From positions 1-48,891 of the forward strand of contig DATDCV010000306.1 of NCBI GenBank assembly GCA_036524155.1: DNA of 48,891 bases, in the 5' to 3' direction. Of this stretch, positions 16,477 to 23,678 are shown one piece after another (the first letter of the stretch is position 1; each line of letters opens with the position of its first letter). Under the pieces are notes generated by a model. That model did not search any database, was not told the origin of the DNA, and saw nothing but the letters and a program-made list of their open reading frames with translations. This DNA is from DATDCV01 sp036524155 (lineage in GTDB: Bacteria; Verrucomicrobiota; Verrucomicrobiia; Limisphaerales; UBA8199). The position numbers and the translations under genes are program-made.

Positions 16477-17373
16477 TCAGCCGAAACCGTTGGCGGGGCT
16501 GAGGCGGTGTGGCCAGGAGACCTGCACGCTCGACGGCTGTAGAAAGCGGGTCGACCGATTGCCGTGCGCTGGTTTGAGGTGGCCGGTGAGCAAAAAGATA
16601 CCGATGAGGCAGGCCAAACCGACCCGATACCAGCCGAAGGCAACGAAGGTATGAGTTTGGACATACCTGAGGAGCCATTTGACGGCTACAAAGGAAACCA
16701 TGGCGGCAACCACGGAGCCAAGCGCCACCATGCTCCAGTCCTCCGAGGCTCCGGCGGAATGAAAACGGATCTGCTTGAAAATCTTCCAGCCCCCGGCAGC
16801 GAGCATCGTTGGGATACCAACCAGGAAAGTGAACTCGGTAGCGGCAACCCGGTTCAACCCCAGGAGGAGGGCCAGGAGGATAGTGGCCCCCGACCTTGAA
16901 GTCCCCGGGAAGACCCCCGCGACGATTTGGCCTATTCCCACCGCTACGACTATGGGCCAGGTTACGTTGCTTTTGAGGGAACGCCCTCGCAACCACCTCT
17001 CAATGGCCACGAAGCCTATGCCGCCGGCGAACAAGGCCCAGGCGACCGGTTGGAGGGTTTCCGGCAACTTGAACCCTTGTTTTTCGATTAAGAGCATCGG
17101 CACTCCGGTTATTACGAATGCCGCGGCGATTTTCGCCAGATATAGCCGGGTGTCCCGTTCCCGCCAGCGAAAGGCGAACTGGCGCAAACGGTCCGGGAAG
17201 AGGGGCAGCACGGCAATCACCGCGCCGCACTGGATGACGATGTTGAAGAGATCACTCTGATGCGCATCAAGCCACTGCTCGGCCACGAGCAGATGGCCAG
17301 TAGAGGAAATGGGCAGAAACTCCGTGATCCCCTCGATCACCGACAACGTCACAACGGCCATCCAACCGGGCAT
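16477..17373 (-). CDS. uppP: Undecaprenyl-diphosphatase UppP (BacA)
   Basis: This encodes 298 aa, an integral membrane protein with about eight helices. It dephosphorylates undecaprenyl diphosphate to recycle the lipid carrier for peptidoglycan and other wall polymers, and confers bacitracin tolerance when abundant. The two family signatures are intact: EGITEFLPISSTGHL near residue 14 and PGTSRSGATI in mid-protein, holding the catalytic Glu, Ser and Arg residues. It is about 25-30 residues longer than usual, with a polar tail after the last helix (KPAHGNRSTRFLQPSSVQVS) that looks unrelated to the family. The upstream small gene is closed off by a terminator, so uppP should have its own promoter at about 17374-17420. 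Confidence 0.93.
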   Translation of the reverse strand: MPGWMAVVTLSVIEGITEFLPISSTGHLLVAEQWLDAHQSDLFNIVIQCGAVIAVLPLFPDRLRQFAFRWRERDTRLYLAKIAAAFVITGVPMLLIEKQGFKLPETLQPVAWALFAGGIGFVAIERWLRGRSLKSNVTWPIVVAVGIGQIVAGVFPGTSRSGATILLALLLGLNRVAATEFTFLVGIPTMLAAGGWKIFKQIRFHSAGASEDWSMVALGSVVAAMVSFVAVKWLLRYVQTHTFVAFGWYRVGLACLIGIFLLTGHLKPAHGNRSTRFLQPSSVQVSWPHRLSPANGFG

Positions 17374-17421
17374 GGCGCCTTAGAAACGACAAAACGGACC
17401 GCAAGGCAAGTCGCAAAAGAA

Positions 17422-17450
17422 AAAGGCGCTCCCGAGCCAGGAGCGCCTTT
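17422..17450 (-). terminator. Rho-independent terminator of the small-protein operon
   Basis: The arms 17422-17432 and 17440-17450 are 11-bp perfect complements (AAAGGCGCTCC) around a 7-nt loop. On the minus strand the stem is followed by TTTTCTTTTG. It lies 24 bp after the stop of the 80-aa gene and ends that operon before uppP. Confidence 0.9.
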
Positions 17451-17474
17451 AAGGGATTCCCCCACCCAAAAAGC

Positions 17475-17717
17475 TTACTTCTCTTTCTTGCTGAAGATGG
17501 TACTAAAACTGGATTTCGTATCATCGTCACGTTGGCGGGCCTTGAGTTGGCCCAAAACGGCGTGCCAGCCGATATAAATACGGTGCCATTGGTTTTCCAA
17601 GTTGCGCAACACGCCCTCGTTTGTCTCGCTGAGGTAGCGGAGTGAAGGTGCGTTGCCGACCAGGTCGTGGATATCGGTACGGCTCGGGGAGGTCACCTCG
17701 ACATTGGCCAGGATCAT
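17475..17717 (-). CDS. Small protein of unknown function, last gene of the response-regulator operon
   Basis: This encodes 80 aa starting MILANVEVTSPSRTDIHDLV. A polar N-terminus and central helix (NLENQWHRIYIGWHAVLGQL) lead to a basic/acidic tail ending FSKKEK. There is no signal peptide. The ATG at 17717 directly abuts the stop of the preceding 55-aa gene (TAGATG), so translation is coupled; AGGA lies 8 nt upstream. The strong terminator follows the stop. No family is recognised. Its place in a signalling operon suggests an adaptor or regulator partner; that is inference. Confidence 0.75.
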   Translation of the reverse strand: MILANVEVTSPSRTDIHDLVGNAPSLRYLSETNEGVLRNLENQWHRIYIGWHAVLGQLKARQRDDDTKSSFSTIFSKKEK

Positions 17718-17885
17718 CTAGAGTTCCTGCACCAGGACACTCTTGATTTCAAGAAACTGGTTTTCGTCTTCCTGGCTGAACTTCTTGCCCCGTGCCAGGC
17801 TGACGAACTGGTTGAACTGCTTCCAGCATTCGAGATGGTTTTCCATCTGCGAAACGAGTTGTTCGACTTTCTTGGTAGCGCTCAT
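17718..17885 (-). CDS. 55-aa helical protein, short gene inside the operon
   Basis: This is a complete 56-codon frame, ATG at 17885 to TAG at 17718-17720. The product begins MSATKKVEQLVSQMENHLEC and contains WKQFNQFVSLARGKKF and FLEIKSVLVQEL. It is charged, probably two alpha-helices, with no signal peptide. It starts 5 bp after the stop of the 105-aa gene and its stop touches the next start, so it is locked between two genes of the same operon. That spacing is the main evidence that it is real despite its size. It could be a small coiled-coil partner of the neighbouring proteins. No family is recognised. Confidence 0.72.
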   Translation of the reverse strand: MSATKKVEQLVSQMENHLECWKQFNQFVSLARGKKFSQEDENQFLEIKSVLVQEL

Positions 17886-17890
17886 AAGGA

Positions 17891-18208
17891 CTATGCTTTT
17901 TGTCTGGGGGATACGTTAAAGGAGTGTTTCGGGGTTAGAAAAATCATTGCGCCGCCGCGTAACTCGCGCGCAGTGATCTGAAGGCTGGCGAAATTCAGCG
18001 TCAACTGTGTGATGGGGATTTGGGCGTTTCGGGCTTGCCGGAAGAGTTGCAGCACGCGCGAGCCGATGTCATGAAGCACCTCCTCAGACACGGCGGAGGA
18101 AACCGTCGACGCCAGGATTTGCGCGTCGCGGTCGACAGTCAGGCTGCCCGACGGGAGCATTTGAACGTCGGGGCTGCACCTGGAGGAGAAGAGGCCTAGG
18201 AATCCCAT
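17891..18208 (-). CDS. 105-aa protein of unknown function in the response-regulator operon
   Basis: The product starts MGFLGLFSSRCSPDVQMLPS and contains SGSLTVDRDAQILASTVSSA, then SEEVLHDIGSRVLQLFRQAR and a beta-rich end (QLTLNFASLQITARELRGGA, MIFLTPKHSF). The alternation of helix and sheet with a Gly-Gly turn resembles a small alpha/beta domain of roadblock size, but I cannot confirm that. It overlaps the 3' end of the response-regulator gene by 13 bp, so the two are translationally coupled. It has no signal peptide or membrane helix. Confidence 0.75.
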   Translation of the reverse strand: MGFLGLFSSRCSPDVQMLPSGSLTVDRDAQILASTVSSAVSEEVLHDIGSRVLQLFRQARNAQIPITQLTLNFASLQITARELRGGAMIFLTPKHSFNVSPRQKA

Positions 18209-19272
18209 GAGGCAACGAGTTGTTTGGTGGCGTCGATGAAGCTGGTATGCTTGGCGGCCCCCGCCGGCCAGCCGACCAGAAAGACCTTGTGCTCGTGGGG
18301 CATCATCACAAAACGGTGGTTGGCATGGCCGCCCTCAGCATGCAACAGCGGGCCGGTCTGGAGCTTTTGCGAAATATCCGCCGCCGCATCGAATGCCACC
18401 CGAATCCACTCCGCCAGTTCATCGGTGGATTCTGTGCCCCAACCTTCGGGGCGGCCGCCTGATTCCTTGTCCATGGCCACCACGTAGTCAGCACCGGCGC
18501 GCGTCAGCGAAGCCAGGCGCCAAACGGTGTTGTGCTGGTTGGGTTGGCCGGCTTGCTCTGCCGCCGGGGGTGCGGAGACTGATTCATCCAACACCTGCGC
18601 CGTCTCGAGGAGGAGAGCATTAAAAGGCTTGAAAATAGTGCGTTCCCGGCTGGGTTCCGGGGGCATATTTTCGAAGGTTCCGGACTTCCAGGACAAGATC
18701 CTTCGAAAGGCCGCCTCGCCGCGCGTGCCCTCGGTTTCGGCGTCGATCAGTTCACCGCCGATGATCCAGATCTGGCCGGTCAACCCGCCCCGACGGATCC
18801 GCAACACCGTGGAGCTTTGCGCCAGACATTCCATCTGTAGCAAATCGAGCAGCCCTTTGCTCTGCACACCCCTAAACCCGCTGTCATTGGCCATTCCCAG
18901 CAGCGCCTCGACGCACTGCAAAAACATCTGCATGTTTTGCTGGGTGTCCGGCTTCAGCCAGAACAGGTCCACTCCCAACGCGTAAGCCCGGGAGCGGAAC
19001 TCTTCATTTTCGACCGCGGTCACCACCACGGTCCGGAGGTCGGGGAAAGTGCGCCGACAAATGGAGAGAACCTGCAAACCGTCCATTTTGGGCATCTTCA
19101 AGTCGCAGAGCAGCAATCGGAAGGGTTCGGCTTTGAGCAAGGCCAGCGCGCGGGGCCCGGAGGTTGCCGTGAACACCTCGGGCTGGCTGGGCAGGTGGGA
19201 AAGCAATTCCCGATATAGCTCCAGCACCGCCGGGTCATCGTCGACAATCAGCAGTTTATGGCGTGCGTGCAT
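18196..19272 (-). CDS. Response regulator: REC + PATAN (DUF4388) + roadblock-like tail
   Basis: This encodes 358 aa. Residues 6-125 are a receiver domain with acidic pocket D11-D12-D13, phosphoacceptor Asp57 (LLLCDLKMPKMDG), the Thr switch in VVVTAV and Lys in FWLKPD. Residues about 130-235 match PATAN/DUF4388: SKGLLDLLQMECLAQSSTVL followed by GQIWIIGGELIDAETEG and GEAAFRRILSWKSGTFE. Residues about 250-358 look like a degenerate roadblock/LC7 domain (LASLTRAGADYVVAMDKESG, then a helix, then HKVFLVGWPAG). PATAN proteins are associated with cyanobacterial phototaxis regulators and with Mgl-type systems. There is no DNA-binding domain, so it probably acts by protein contact. It diverges from the MglA operon. 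Confidence 0.85.
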   Translation of the reverse strand: MHARHKLLIVDDDPAVLELYRELLSHLPSQPEVFTATSGPRALALLKAEPFRLLLCDLKMPKMDGLQVLSICRRTFPDLRTVVVTAVENEEFRSRAYALGVDLFWLKPDTQQNMQMFLQCVEALLGMANDSGFRGVQSKGLLDLLQMECLAQSSTVLRIRRGGLTGQIWIIGGELIDAETEGTRGEAAFRRILSWKSGTFENMPPEPSRERTIFKPFNALLLETAQVLDESVSAPPAAEQAGQPNQHNTVWRLASLTRAGADYVVAMDKESGGRPEGWGTESTDELAEWIRVAFDAAADISQKLQTGPLLHAEGGHANHRFVMMPHEHKVFLVGWPAGAAKHTSFIDATKQLVASWDS

Positions 19273-19821
19273 GTGCTGTGCATCAATTGCGGTCTCTTCA
19301 CTGAGGCGATTCCGAGCCGAGAAACTAATCGGCTATTTTGCCCTTCACACAGCATCCTCTGTTCCGCAGAGAGGAGTCGGGCTCATGAATGGGCGGGTTC
19401 GGCTTGGTTTTCCACCAAAATGGCTGTTCTTAGGCCTACGGACGGGGCTCGGCGAAGTAACGAGCGAGGCAGCAACAGGACAATCAGTCCAGCGATGAGA
19501 CACGTCTCAATCGCCGCGGGAACCCGGTGTCGTGATTCTGGTGGTACCTCGCCAAATCCGCCTCCCCCGATGTGGAAACCGTCGGCCCAGAGCCAGAATT
19601 GTGACCCTGGGGCACAAATCTCACTCAGCGGCCGGTTGGGCTGCCGTCTCCCTGCAAGCAGCTGTAGACACCGCCCGGGATGCTGCCTTCAGTGCCTTGG
19701 ACGCCATTGGCGGCGCGGCCGCAGCAATATGCGCCGGACGGGCTTCCTCCAGCGTCGACCGGGTTTCTGGCATAGTTTCTGCGCAGGATGCCCCAGACGC
19801 AGTTCAACCGGATCAGACCTT
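19273..19821. other. Divergent intergenic spacer of the two signalling operons
   Basis: This is 549 bp between the response-regulator start and the start of the 624-aa gene. The frame of the 624-aa gene is open through it, but the translation is rich in Arg, Ser, Cys and Pro and lacks any domain, so I treat it as non-coding. An Ala-rich frame at 19532-19861 also runs across it and overlaps the next gene out of frame; I see no support for it. It should hold both divergent promoters. I see no clear operator or hairpin. Confidence 0.6.
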
Positions 19822-21696
19822 ATGTTTGGCTTTATCAAAAACTTGCTGCGCAAACCGCTGAGCTCCGCGGCGGAACGCATATACTCTCGCTTCGAGCCTG
19901 TTGAGGCCGGCCCGGAGCAGGCCGAGGCGGCCTCGCCGCAGCCGGCCAACACGCCCGGGCATTTGGCCAAGAGCCAGGGATCGGGCAACGGCCGTGGAGT
20001 TGAGGTGCCGCTGCAGAGTATCCTGAACGTGTTGCCGCTTGAACTGCAGCCCAAAGTCCGGGCGGCAGACGTGGGCGACATGAGCATTAGCATTCCGCTT
20101 GAAAAGGTGCTGGCTCAACTCTCACGCGGCGCCGTTAAGATTTCATTCGGCGAACTGCGCCAAGCGGTGCCGGAGATTTTCACGGCTGAAAACGATCGTG
20201 ACCGAGTCCTGGTCAGCTTGCCTCTGAGCGAGATCCTGCCGCGAATCAACCCGGCGTTGATTACGAGGCGTCGCGTTCAGCGTCAGATCCAGGTTCCCGC
20301 CGAAGTGGCCAGTCCCTTTGATGCTGATGGCCAGGGTTTGGTGTTCTCCATCGGTCCCGCCAACGGCGGGTCCCCGGCCGCGCCGTCGACTCCGCCCGCG
20401 CGCCAGGGCGCTGCCGCGCCTGCCCACACGCACAGCCCGACTCGATCGACGCTCACTAAGGCGCCGACGCCCGCTCCTCCGACCTTGACACCGACGCCCG
20501 GCACCGCCTTCGTCAGCCTGAAGTCCAAGCCGACACCAGTCCAGGGTTTTGCCAAACCGCCGACGGCACCAGCCTCCAGGGTTCCCGCGCCACCGCCCAT
20601 CGTCAAGGTGAGCCCGCCGGCTGTTCCTGCGGAGCCGCCTGCTCCCGTGGCCCCGGCCGCGCCGGCTTTGGACACGGCACCTCCAGTGCCATTCTTCAAA
20701 CCTTCAGCGCCACCTGTCAGCCGCACCACTGTACCTGCGGCGAAACAGGAAGCCGCCAAGGCCCCGGAGATCTGGAAAGCGCACGAAGCGAAGCCTGCTG
20801 CGGTGGTGTCCCCAAAGGCGCCGGTTCCTCCGCCCGTTCCGGCTTCGCCCGCCGGCGAAGTGCTGCTGGTAGCGCTGAACTCGATTGCCGACGGCTGGCC
20901 GGACGCCGTCCGCCAGGACATTGTGGCGCTGAACCTGGTGGACGCCAAAGTTGGTTTGCCGGTCCACGCCGTCGAGCAGTCCCTCAAGCAGGGCAAGATT
21001 GCGTTTTCCTGGAAACTGTTGCGCTCGTGGATAAAGCCAGCGGTTTTGCCTGCGGTTTCAGCCCACGATAACACGGTTCTGGAACTGCCATTGAAGGTTG
21101 TGGCCCCGCTGTTTCTCACCCTGCAGAAGAAGACCGCCAAGCCCCAACAGAAGGTCAGCATCGACGACGAGATTCCGAACCTCTTTTTCGGATTTCCGCA
21201 ACCGGAAGGCGATGTCAGTGTCGCGCAGGCGACCGCTTCGCCGGCTGACACGAACTTTTACGTGTGGGACGATACCACCGAAACGGCAAAGGTGGACGCG
21301 TCGGATGTCAGGAATGGTCCATCGATGGCCACCCGGTTCGTCCACAAATACGCGACCCCGAACGAGGTGGTATCCCGCGCCGCGGCGTTGGACGGCGTCG
21401 CGGGCGCGCTCATCGCATTGCCGGACGGACTGATGGTGGCCAACCGGCTCCCGTCCGACGTCAATGCCGACACGATTGCAGCGTTTCTGCCGCAAATCTT
21501 CGGCAAAGTCAGCCAGTGCACCAAAGAGCTCCGGATGGGCGAGCTGAACAACCTTAATTTCACGGTCGGGAACATTCCCTGGAAGATATTCAGGGTGAAC
21601 GCGATTTTCTTTGCGGCCTTCGGGCGCACCGGGGAACCGCTGCCCACCGCGCAACTGGCGGCGCTCGCCGCAGAACTGGATCACAAACCGAAATAA
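19822..21696 (+). CDS. Roadblock-domain protein with an internally duplicated N-terminal domain
   Basis: This encodes 624 aa. I chose the ATG at 19822 because MFGFIKNLLRKPLSS begins the structured region. Residues 61-147 and 346-437 are two copies of one domain: each has a V/L-x-L-x-S-I opening, a central I-x-L-P-x-x-x-V/E-x-x-L element, G-A/K-V/I-x-I/F-S/W-x-x-L-R, and an end V-L-x-S/E-L-P-L-x-x-I/V. They are separated by a Pro/Ala/Thr-rich linker (about 180-345). Residues 510-620 are a roadblock/LC7 domain (RAAALDGVAGALIALPDG, then LRMGELNNLNFTVGN). Roadblock domains bind MglA-type GTPases, and mglA is the next gene, 5 bp away. It is likely a GTPase-activating or scaffold partner. No membrane segment is present. 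Confidence 0.82.
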   Translation: MFGFIKNLLRKPLSSAAERIYSRFEPVEAGPEQAEAASPQPANTPGHLAKSQGSGNGRGVEVPLQSILNVLPLELQPKVRAADVGDMSISIPLEKVLAQLSRGAVKISFGELRQAVPEIFTAENDRDRVLVSLPLSEILPRINPALITRRRVQRQIQVPAEVASPFDADGQGLVFSIGPANGGSPAAPSTPPARQGAAAPAHTHSPTRSTLTKAPTPAPPTLTPTPGTAFVSLKSKPTPVQGFAKPPTAPASRVPAPPPIVKVSPPAVPAEPPAPVAPAAPALDTAPPVPFFKPSAPPVSRTTVPAAKQEAAKAPEIWKAHEAKPAAVVSPKAPVPPPVPASPAGEVLLVALNSIADGWPDAVRQDIVALNLVDAKVGLPVHAVEQSLKQGKIAFSWKLLRSWIKPAVLPAVSAHDNTVLELPLKVVAPLFLTLQKKTAKPQQKVSIDDEIPNLFFGFPQPEGDVSVAQATASPADTNFYVWDDTTETAKVDASDVRNGPSMATRFVHKYATPNEVVSRAAALDGVAGALIALPDGLMVANRLPSDVNADTIAAFLPQIFGKVSQCTKELRMGELNNLNFTVGNIPWKIFRVNAIFFAAFGRTGEPLPTAQLAALAAELDHKPK

Positions 21697-21701
21697 CTCG
21701 T

Positions 21702-22316
21702 ATGGCCATTATCAACCAGGCAACCAAAGAGCTGCAGGTCAAGATCGTCTATTACGGACCCGCGATGGGCGGCAAGACGACCAATCTCGTGCAGGTCCAT
21801 GATCACGTGCAGACGGCTGCGGGCAATAAGGGCAAGCTCGTCTCCCTCGCGACCAGCTCCGACCGGACGTTGTTCTTCGACTTTTTGCCAATCGAAGCGA
21901 TGTCCATCAAAGGGTTCAAGACCAAGTTTCAACTCTATACCGTCCCGGGCCAGGTCATCTATAACACGACGCGCCAGCTTGTGCTGCGCGGGGTGGACGG
22001 CCTGGTTTTCGTCGCGGATTCTCAATACGAAAAAATGGCGGAGAATGTCGAGAGCTTCACCAACCTTGAGGAAAACCTTAAGTCTCTTAAGCTCAACCTG
22101 GGGGACATTCCCTACGTTCTCCAGTATAACAAGCGCGATTTACCGAACGTCGCCCCGGTGGAATACCTCGAGTTTCTGCTCAACAACCGTGAGGTCCAGG
22201 TGCCATCTTTCAGTTCAGTCGCGCACAAATGCGAGGGGGTGTTCGAGGCGCTGAACATGATCACGCGGATGCTCCTGCACAAATATGTGAGTCAAGGGAC
22301 TCCGCAGTACGCATGA
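21702..22316 (+). CDS. mglA: MglA-type small Ras-like GTPase
   Basis: This encodes 204 aa. The P-loop G19-P-A-M-G-G-K25-T-T carries the bacterial MglA form; the G3 motif is replaced by TVPGQ (residues 80-84), and G4 is NKRD (143-146). In place of a Walker-B Asp there is the short family pattern seen in MglA of Myxococcus and Thermus. MglA is a nucleotide-dependent switch that sets cell polarity and controls motility machinery, with MglB as its GAP. It sits 5 bp after the roadblock-domain gene and 1 bp before the MglB-like gene, so the three are one operon. Cytoplasmic; no signal peptide. Confidence 0.93.
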   Translation: MAIINQATKELQVKIVYYGPAMGGKTTNLVQVHDHVQTAAGNKGKLVSLATSSDRTLFFDFLPIEAMSIKGFKTKFQLYTVPGQVIYNTTRQLVLRGVDGLVFVADSQYEKMAENVESFTNLEENLKSLKLNLGDIPYVLQYNKRDLPNVAPVEYLEFLLNNREVQVPSFSSVAHKCEGVFEALNMITRMLLHKYVSQGTPQYA

Positions 22317-22317
22317 C

Positions 22318-22800
22318 ATGGCCAATACTCTCCCTCAACTCATCGAGGAAGACATTCAACGCCTCGAGGATCTGCTATCCGATCTGCTCGAGAAGAGCGA
22401 GGCGACGGCCGCGCTGATCATCGATCAGGGCGGATTTCTGATCTGCAGCCAGGGAGAATCCCGCCGTTTTGACCTGACGACTATTGCCGCTCTGGCTTCA
22501 GGCGCGTTTCTGGCCAACCAGACCATCGCCAATCTCATCCATGAGACCAACTTCAACAGTGTCTACCAGCAAGGTGAGAAGTTCAGCATGTTCGTTGCCT
22601 GCGTGGACGAGCACTGCCTGCTGGTGGTCATCTTCAAGGCTCAACTGAGCGTGGGGGTGGTCAAGTACTATGCGATCCCGGCCGCGCAGCAAATCGCAGC
22701 CCAAATGCAGGTGGCCCAACAACGTGATCCCGGCGCCGGCCTCGATCTTTCCGAGCTGAATCTCGCCGACACCGCCGACGTCTTTAAGCGGAGAACGTAG
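22318..22800 (+). CDS. mglB: MglB-like roadblock/LC7 protein
   Basis: This encodes 160 aa. The roadblock domain is seen in LLEKSEATAALIIDQGGFLI, then LTTIAALASGAFLANQTIAN, EKFSMFVACVDEHCLLVVIF and VKYYAIPAAQQIAAQM. This is the helix-sheet-sheet-helix order of the fold. It acts as MglB-type GAP or adaptor for the adjacent GTPase (known for the family). The start codon is 1 bp after the mglA stop. A short C-terminal tail (LDLSELNLADTADVFKRR) is likely a flexible or docking peptide. The 3' end overlaps the convergent DUF6125-like gene by 17 bp. Confidence 0.88.
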   Translation: MANTLPQLIEEDIQRLEDLLSDLLEKSEATAALIIDQGGFLICSQGESRRFDLTTIAALASGAFLANQTIANLIHETNFNSVYQQGEKFSMFVACVDEHCLLVVIFKAQLSVGVVKYYAIPAAQQIAAQMQVAQQRDPGAGLDLSELNLADTADVFKRRT

Positions 22801-23317
22801 GCTCTGGAGCCGTTCTGCCGGCCTGCGGGAGCGGAGCAAAATGAAAACGGCAAGCGGCCCCATCCCGGCAGAGCCGTTGCCCGGGAGGCGGCGAACAAGA
22901 GCAGCCGAATTCGCGGGCGAAGGCTGAGAATTCCACGCCGCAAATCACCCCGCCAATGCGTTCGGCGAGATGCCCACGCCCGGAACGGACGATCAGGTCA
23001 TGCCAGGGGCAAGTGGAGAGGGTGATGTCGATTCCGGCGGGGGTTGAGTGCAAATCGAATTCGTAGCGATCAAGTGACAGCTTCGCTGCTAGCGCGCGAT
23101 TCAGGCCGGCCGGATCCAACGTGAGGTTCAACTGCTTTCGGAGTTGGCGGGCTTGGATTTTGGGTATCACCTTCCAGACGGCCTCATCGAGTGCCAGAGC
23201 CGCCTCGAAACCGTACCGCTCCTCCACCAGCACAAACCACAGGCCATCCACACGGGTGTACGTGTGGTAGAGGTAGTCTTCGACCTGCTCGGGGGTCAGC
23301 CCGCTGCGGTGAGCCAT
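22784..23317 (-). CDS. DUF6125-like protein
   Basis: This encodes 177 aa. The pattern VDGLWFVLVEERYGFEAALA, LDEAVWKVIPKIQARQLRK and a later CGVEFSAFAREFGC matches the DUF6125 family, related to L-2-amino-thiazoline-4-carboxylate-hydrolase-like proteins. A cluster of Cys residues near the C-terminus (CSCSPPPGQRLCRDGAACRF) may bind metal. No signal peptide. The reaction is not known for this family. The gene is alone on its strand and its 3' end runs 17 bp into the mglB-like gene, so it is convergent to the GTPase operon. Upstream of its ATG is a 361-bp spacer. Confidence 0.7.
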   Translation of the reverse strand: MAHRSGLTPEQVEDYLYHTYTRVDGLWFVLVEERYGFEAALALDEAVWKVIPKIQARQLRKQLNLTLDPAGLNRALAAKLSLDRYEFDLHSTPAGIDITLSTCPWHDLIVRSGRGHLAERIGGVICGVEFSAFAREFGCSCSPPPGQRLCRDGAACRFHFAPLPQAGRTAPEPTFSA

Positions 23318-23678
23318 AGGCAGAGTATAAAGGATCGCGTGGTTTGACGCAAAGCCACAAAGCCGTGGGATCTTTTTGGGGGAGACTGACCCGGATTTCC
23401 TGACCGGAGGCCTGGATCAAGTCCAAGGCTAAAATCTCTACGAGTATTCTGGACACATCGGTTTGCGGAGCGCCTACCCCTGCATGAACGCGAGCCCAAA
23501 ACCAGGACGTAATGATCCCTGCTATTGCGGCAGGCCGGATAGCTCCCCGGTAAGAACGATCTGCGGCGAGCGTTTCCCCAGGGGCACGGTTAGACTCCGG
23601 CGCCGCCATTTGACTAAGTCGGCCGAGGGATTAAGGTCTGGGCAAATTCAATCATCCGCTTTTGTGAGTGCTCAACAA
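23318..23678. other. Intergenic spacer with a SEC-C motif remnant
   Basis: This is 361 bp between the divergent DUF6125-like gene and the BNR protein gene. It contains the short SEC-C-like coding stretch described separately. Otherwise I see only weak open frames. It should hold both promoters. Confidence 0.5.
23484..23531 (+). pseudogene. Remnant of a SEC-C motif protein
   Basis: From the ATG at 23484 the frame reads MNASPKPGRNDPCYCG. The stretch PGRNDPCYCG matches the first half of the SEC-C zinc motif (PGRNDPCPCGSGKKYKxCC), a C-x-C ... HC metal site. The second half is lost: after CYCG the frame continues RPDSSPVRT with no Lys-rich loop and no C-C/H-C pair. The frame then runs on into the signal peptide of the BNR gene without protein character. 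I read it as a decayed N-terminus of a former SEC-C gene. A chance match is possible but unlikely over ten residues. Confidence 0.4.

Noticed and set aside
19532..19861. Ala-rich small plus-strand frame in the divergent spacer
   Set aside because: Overlaps the start of the 624-aa gene out of frame, has no ribosome site and no recognisable feature.
20283..21251. Gly/Ala-rich minus-strand frame of 322 codons
   Set aside because: Reverse of the Pro/Ala-rich linker of the roadblock scaffold gene, which explains its composition.
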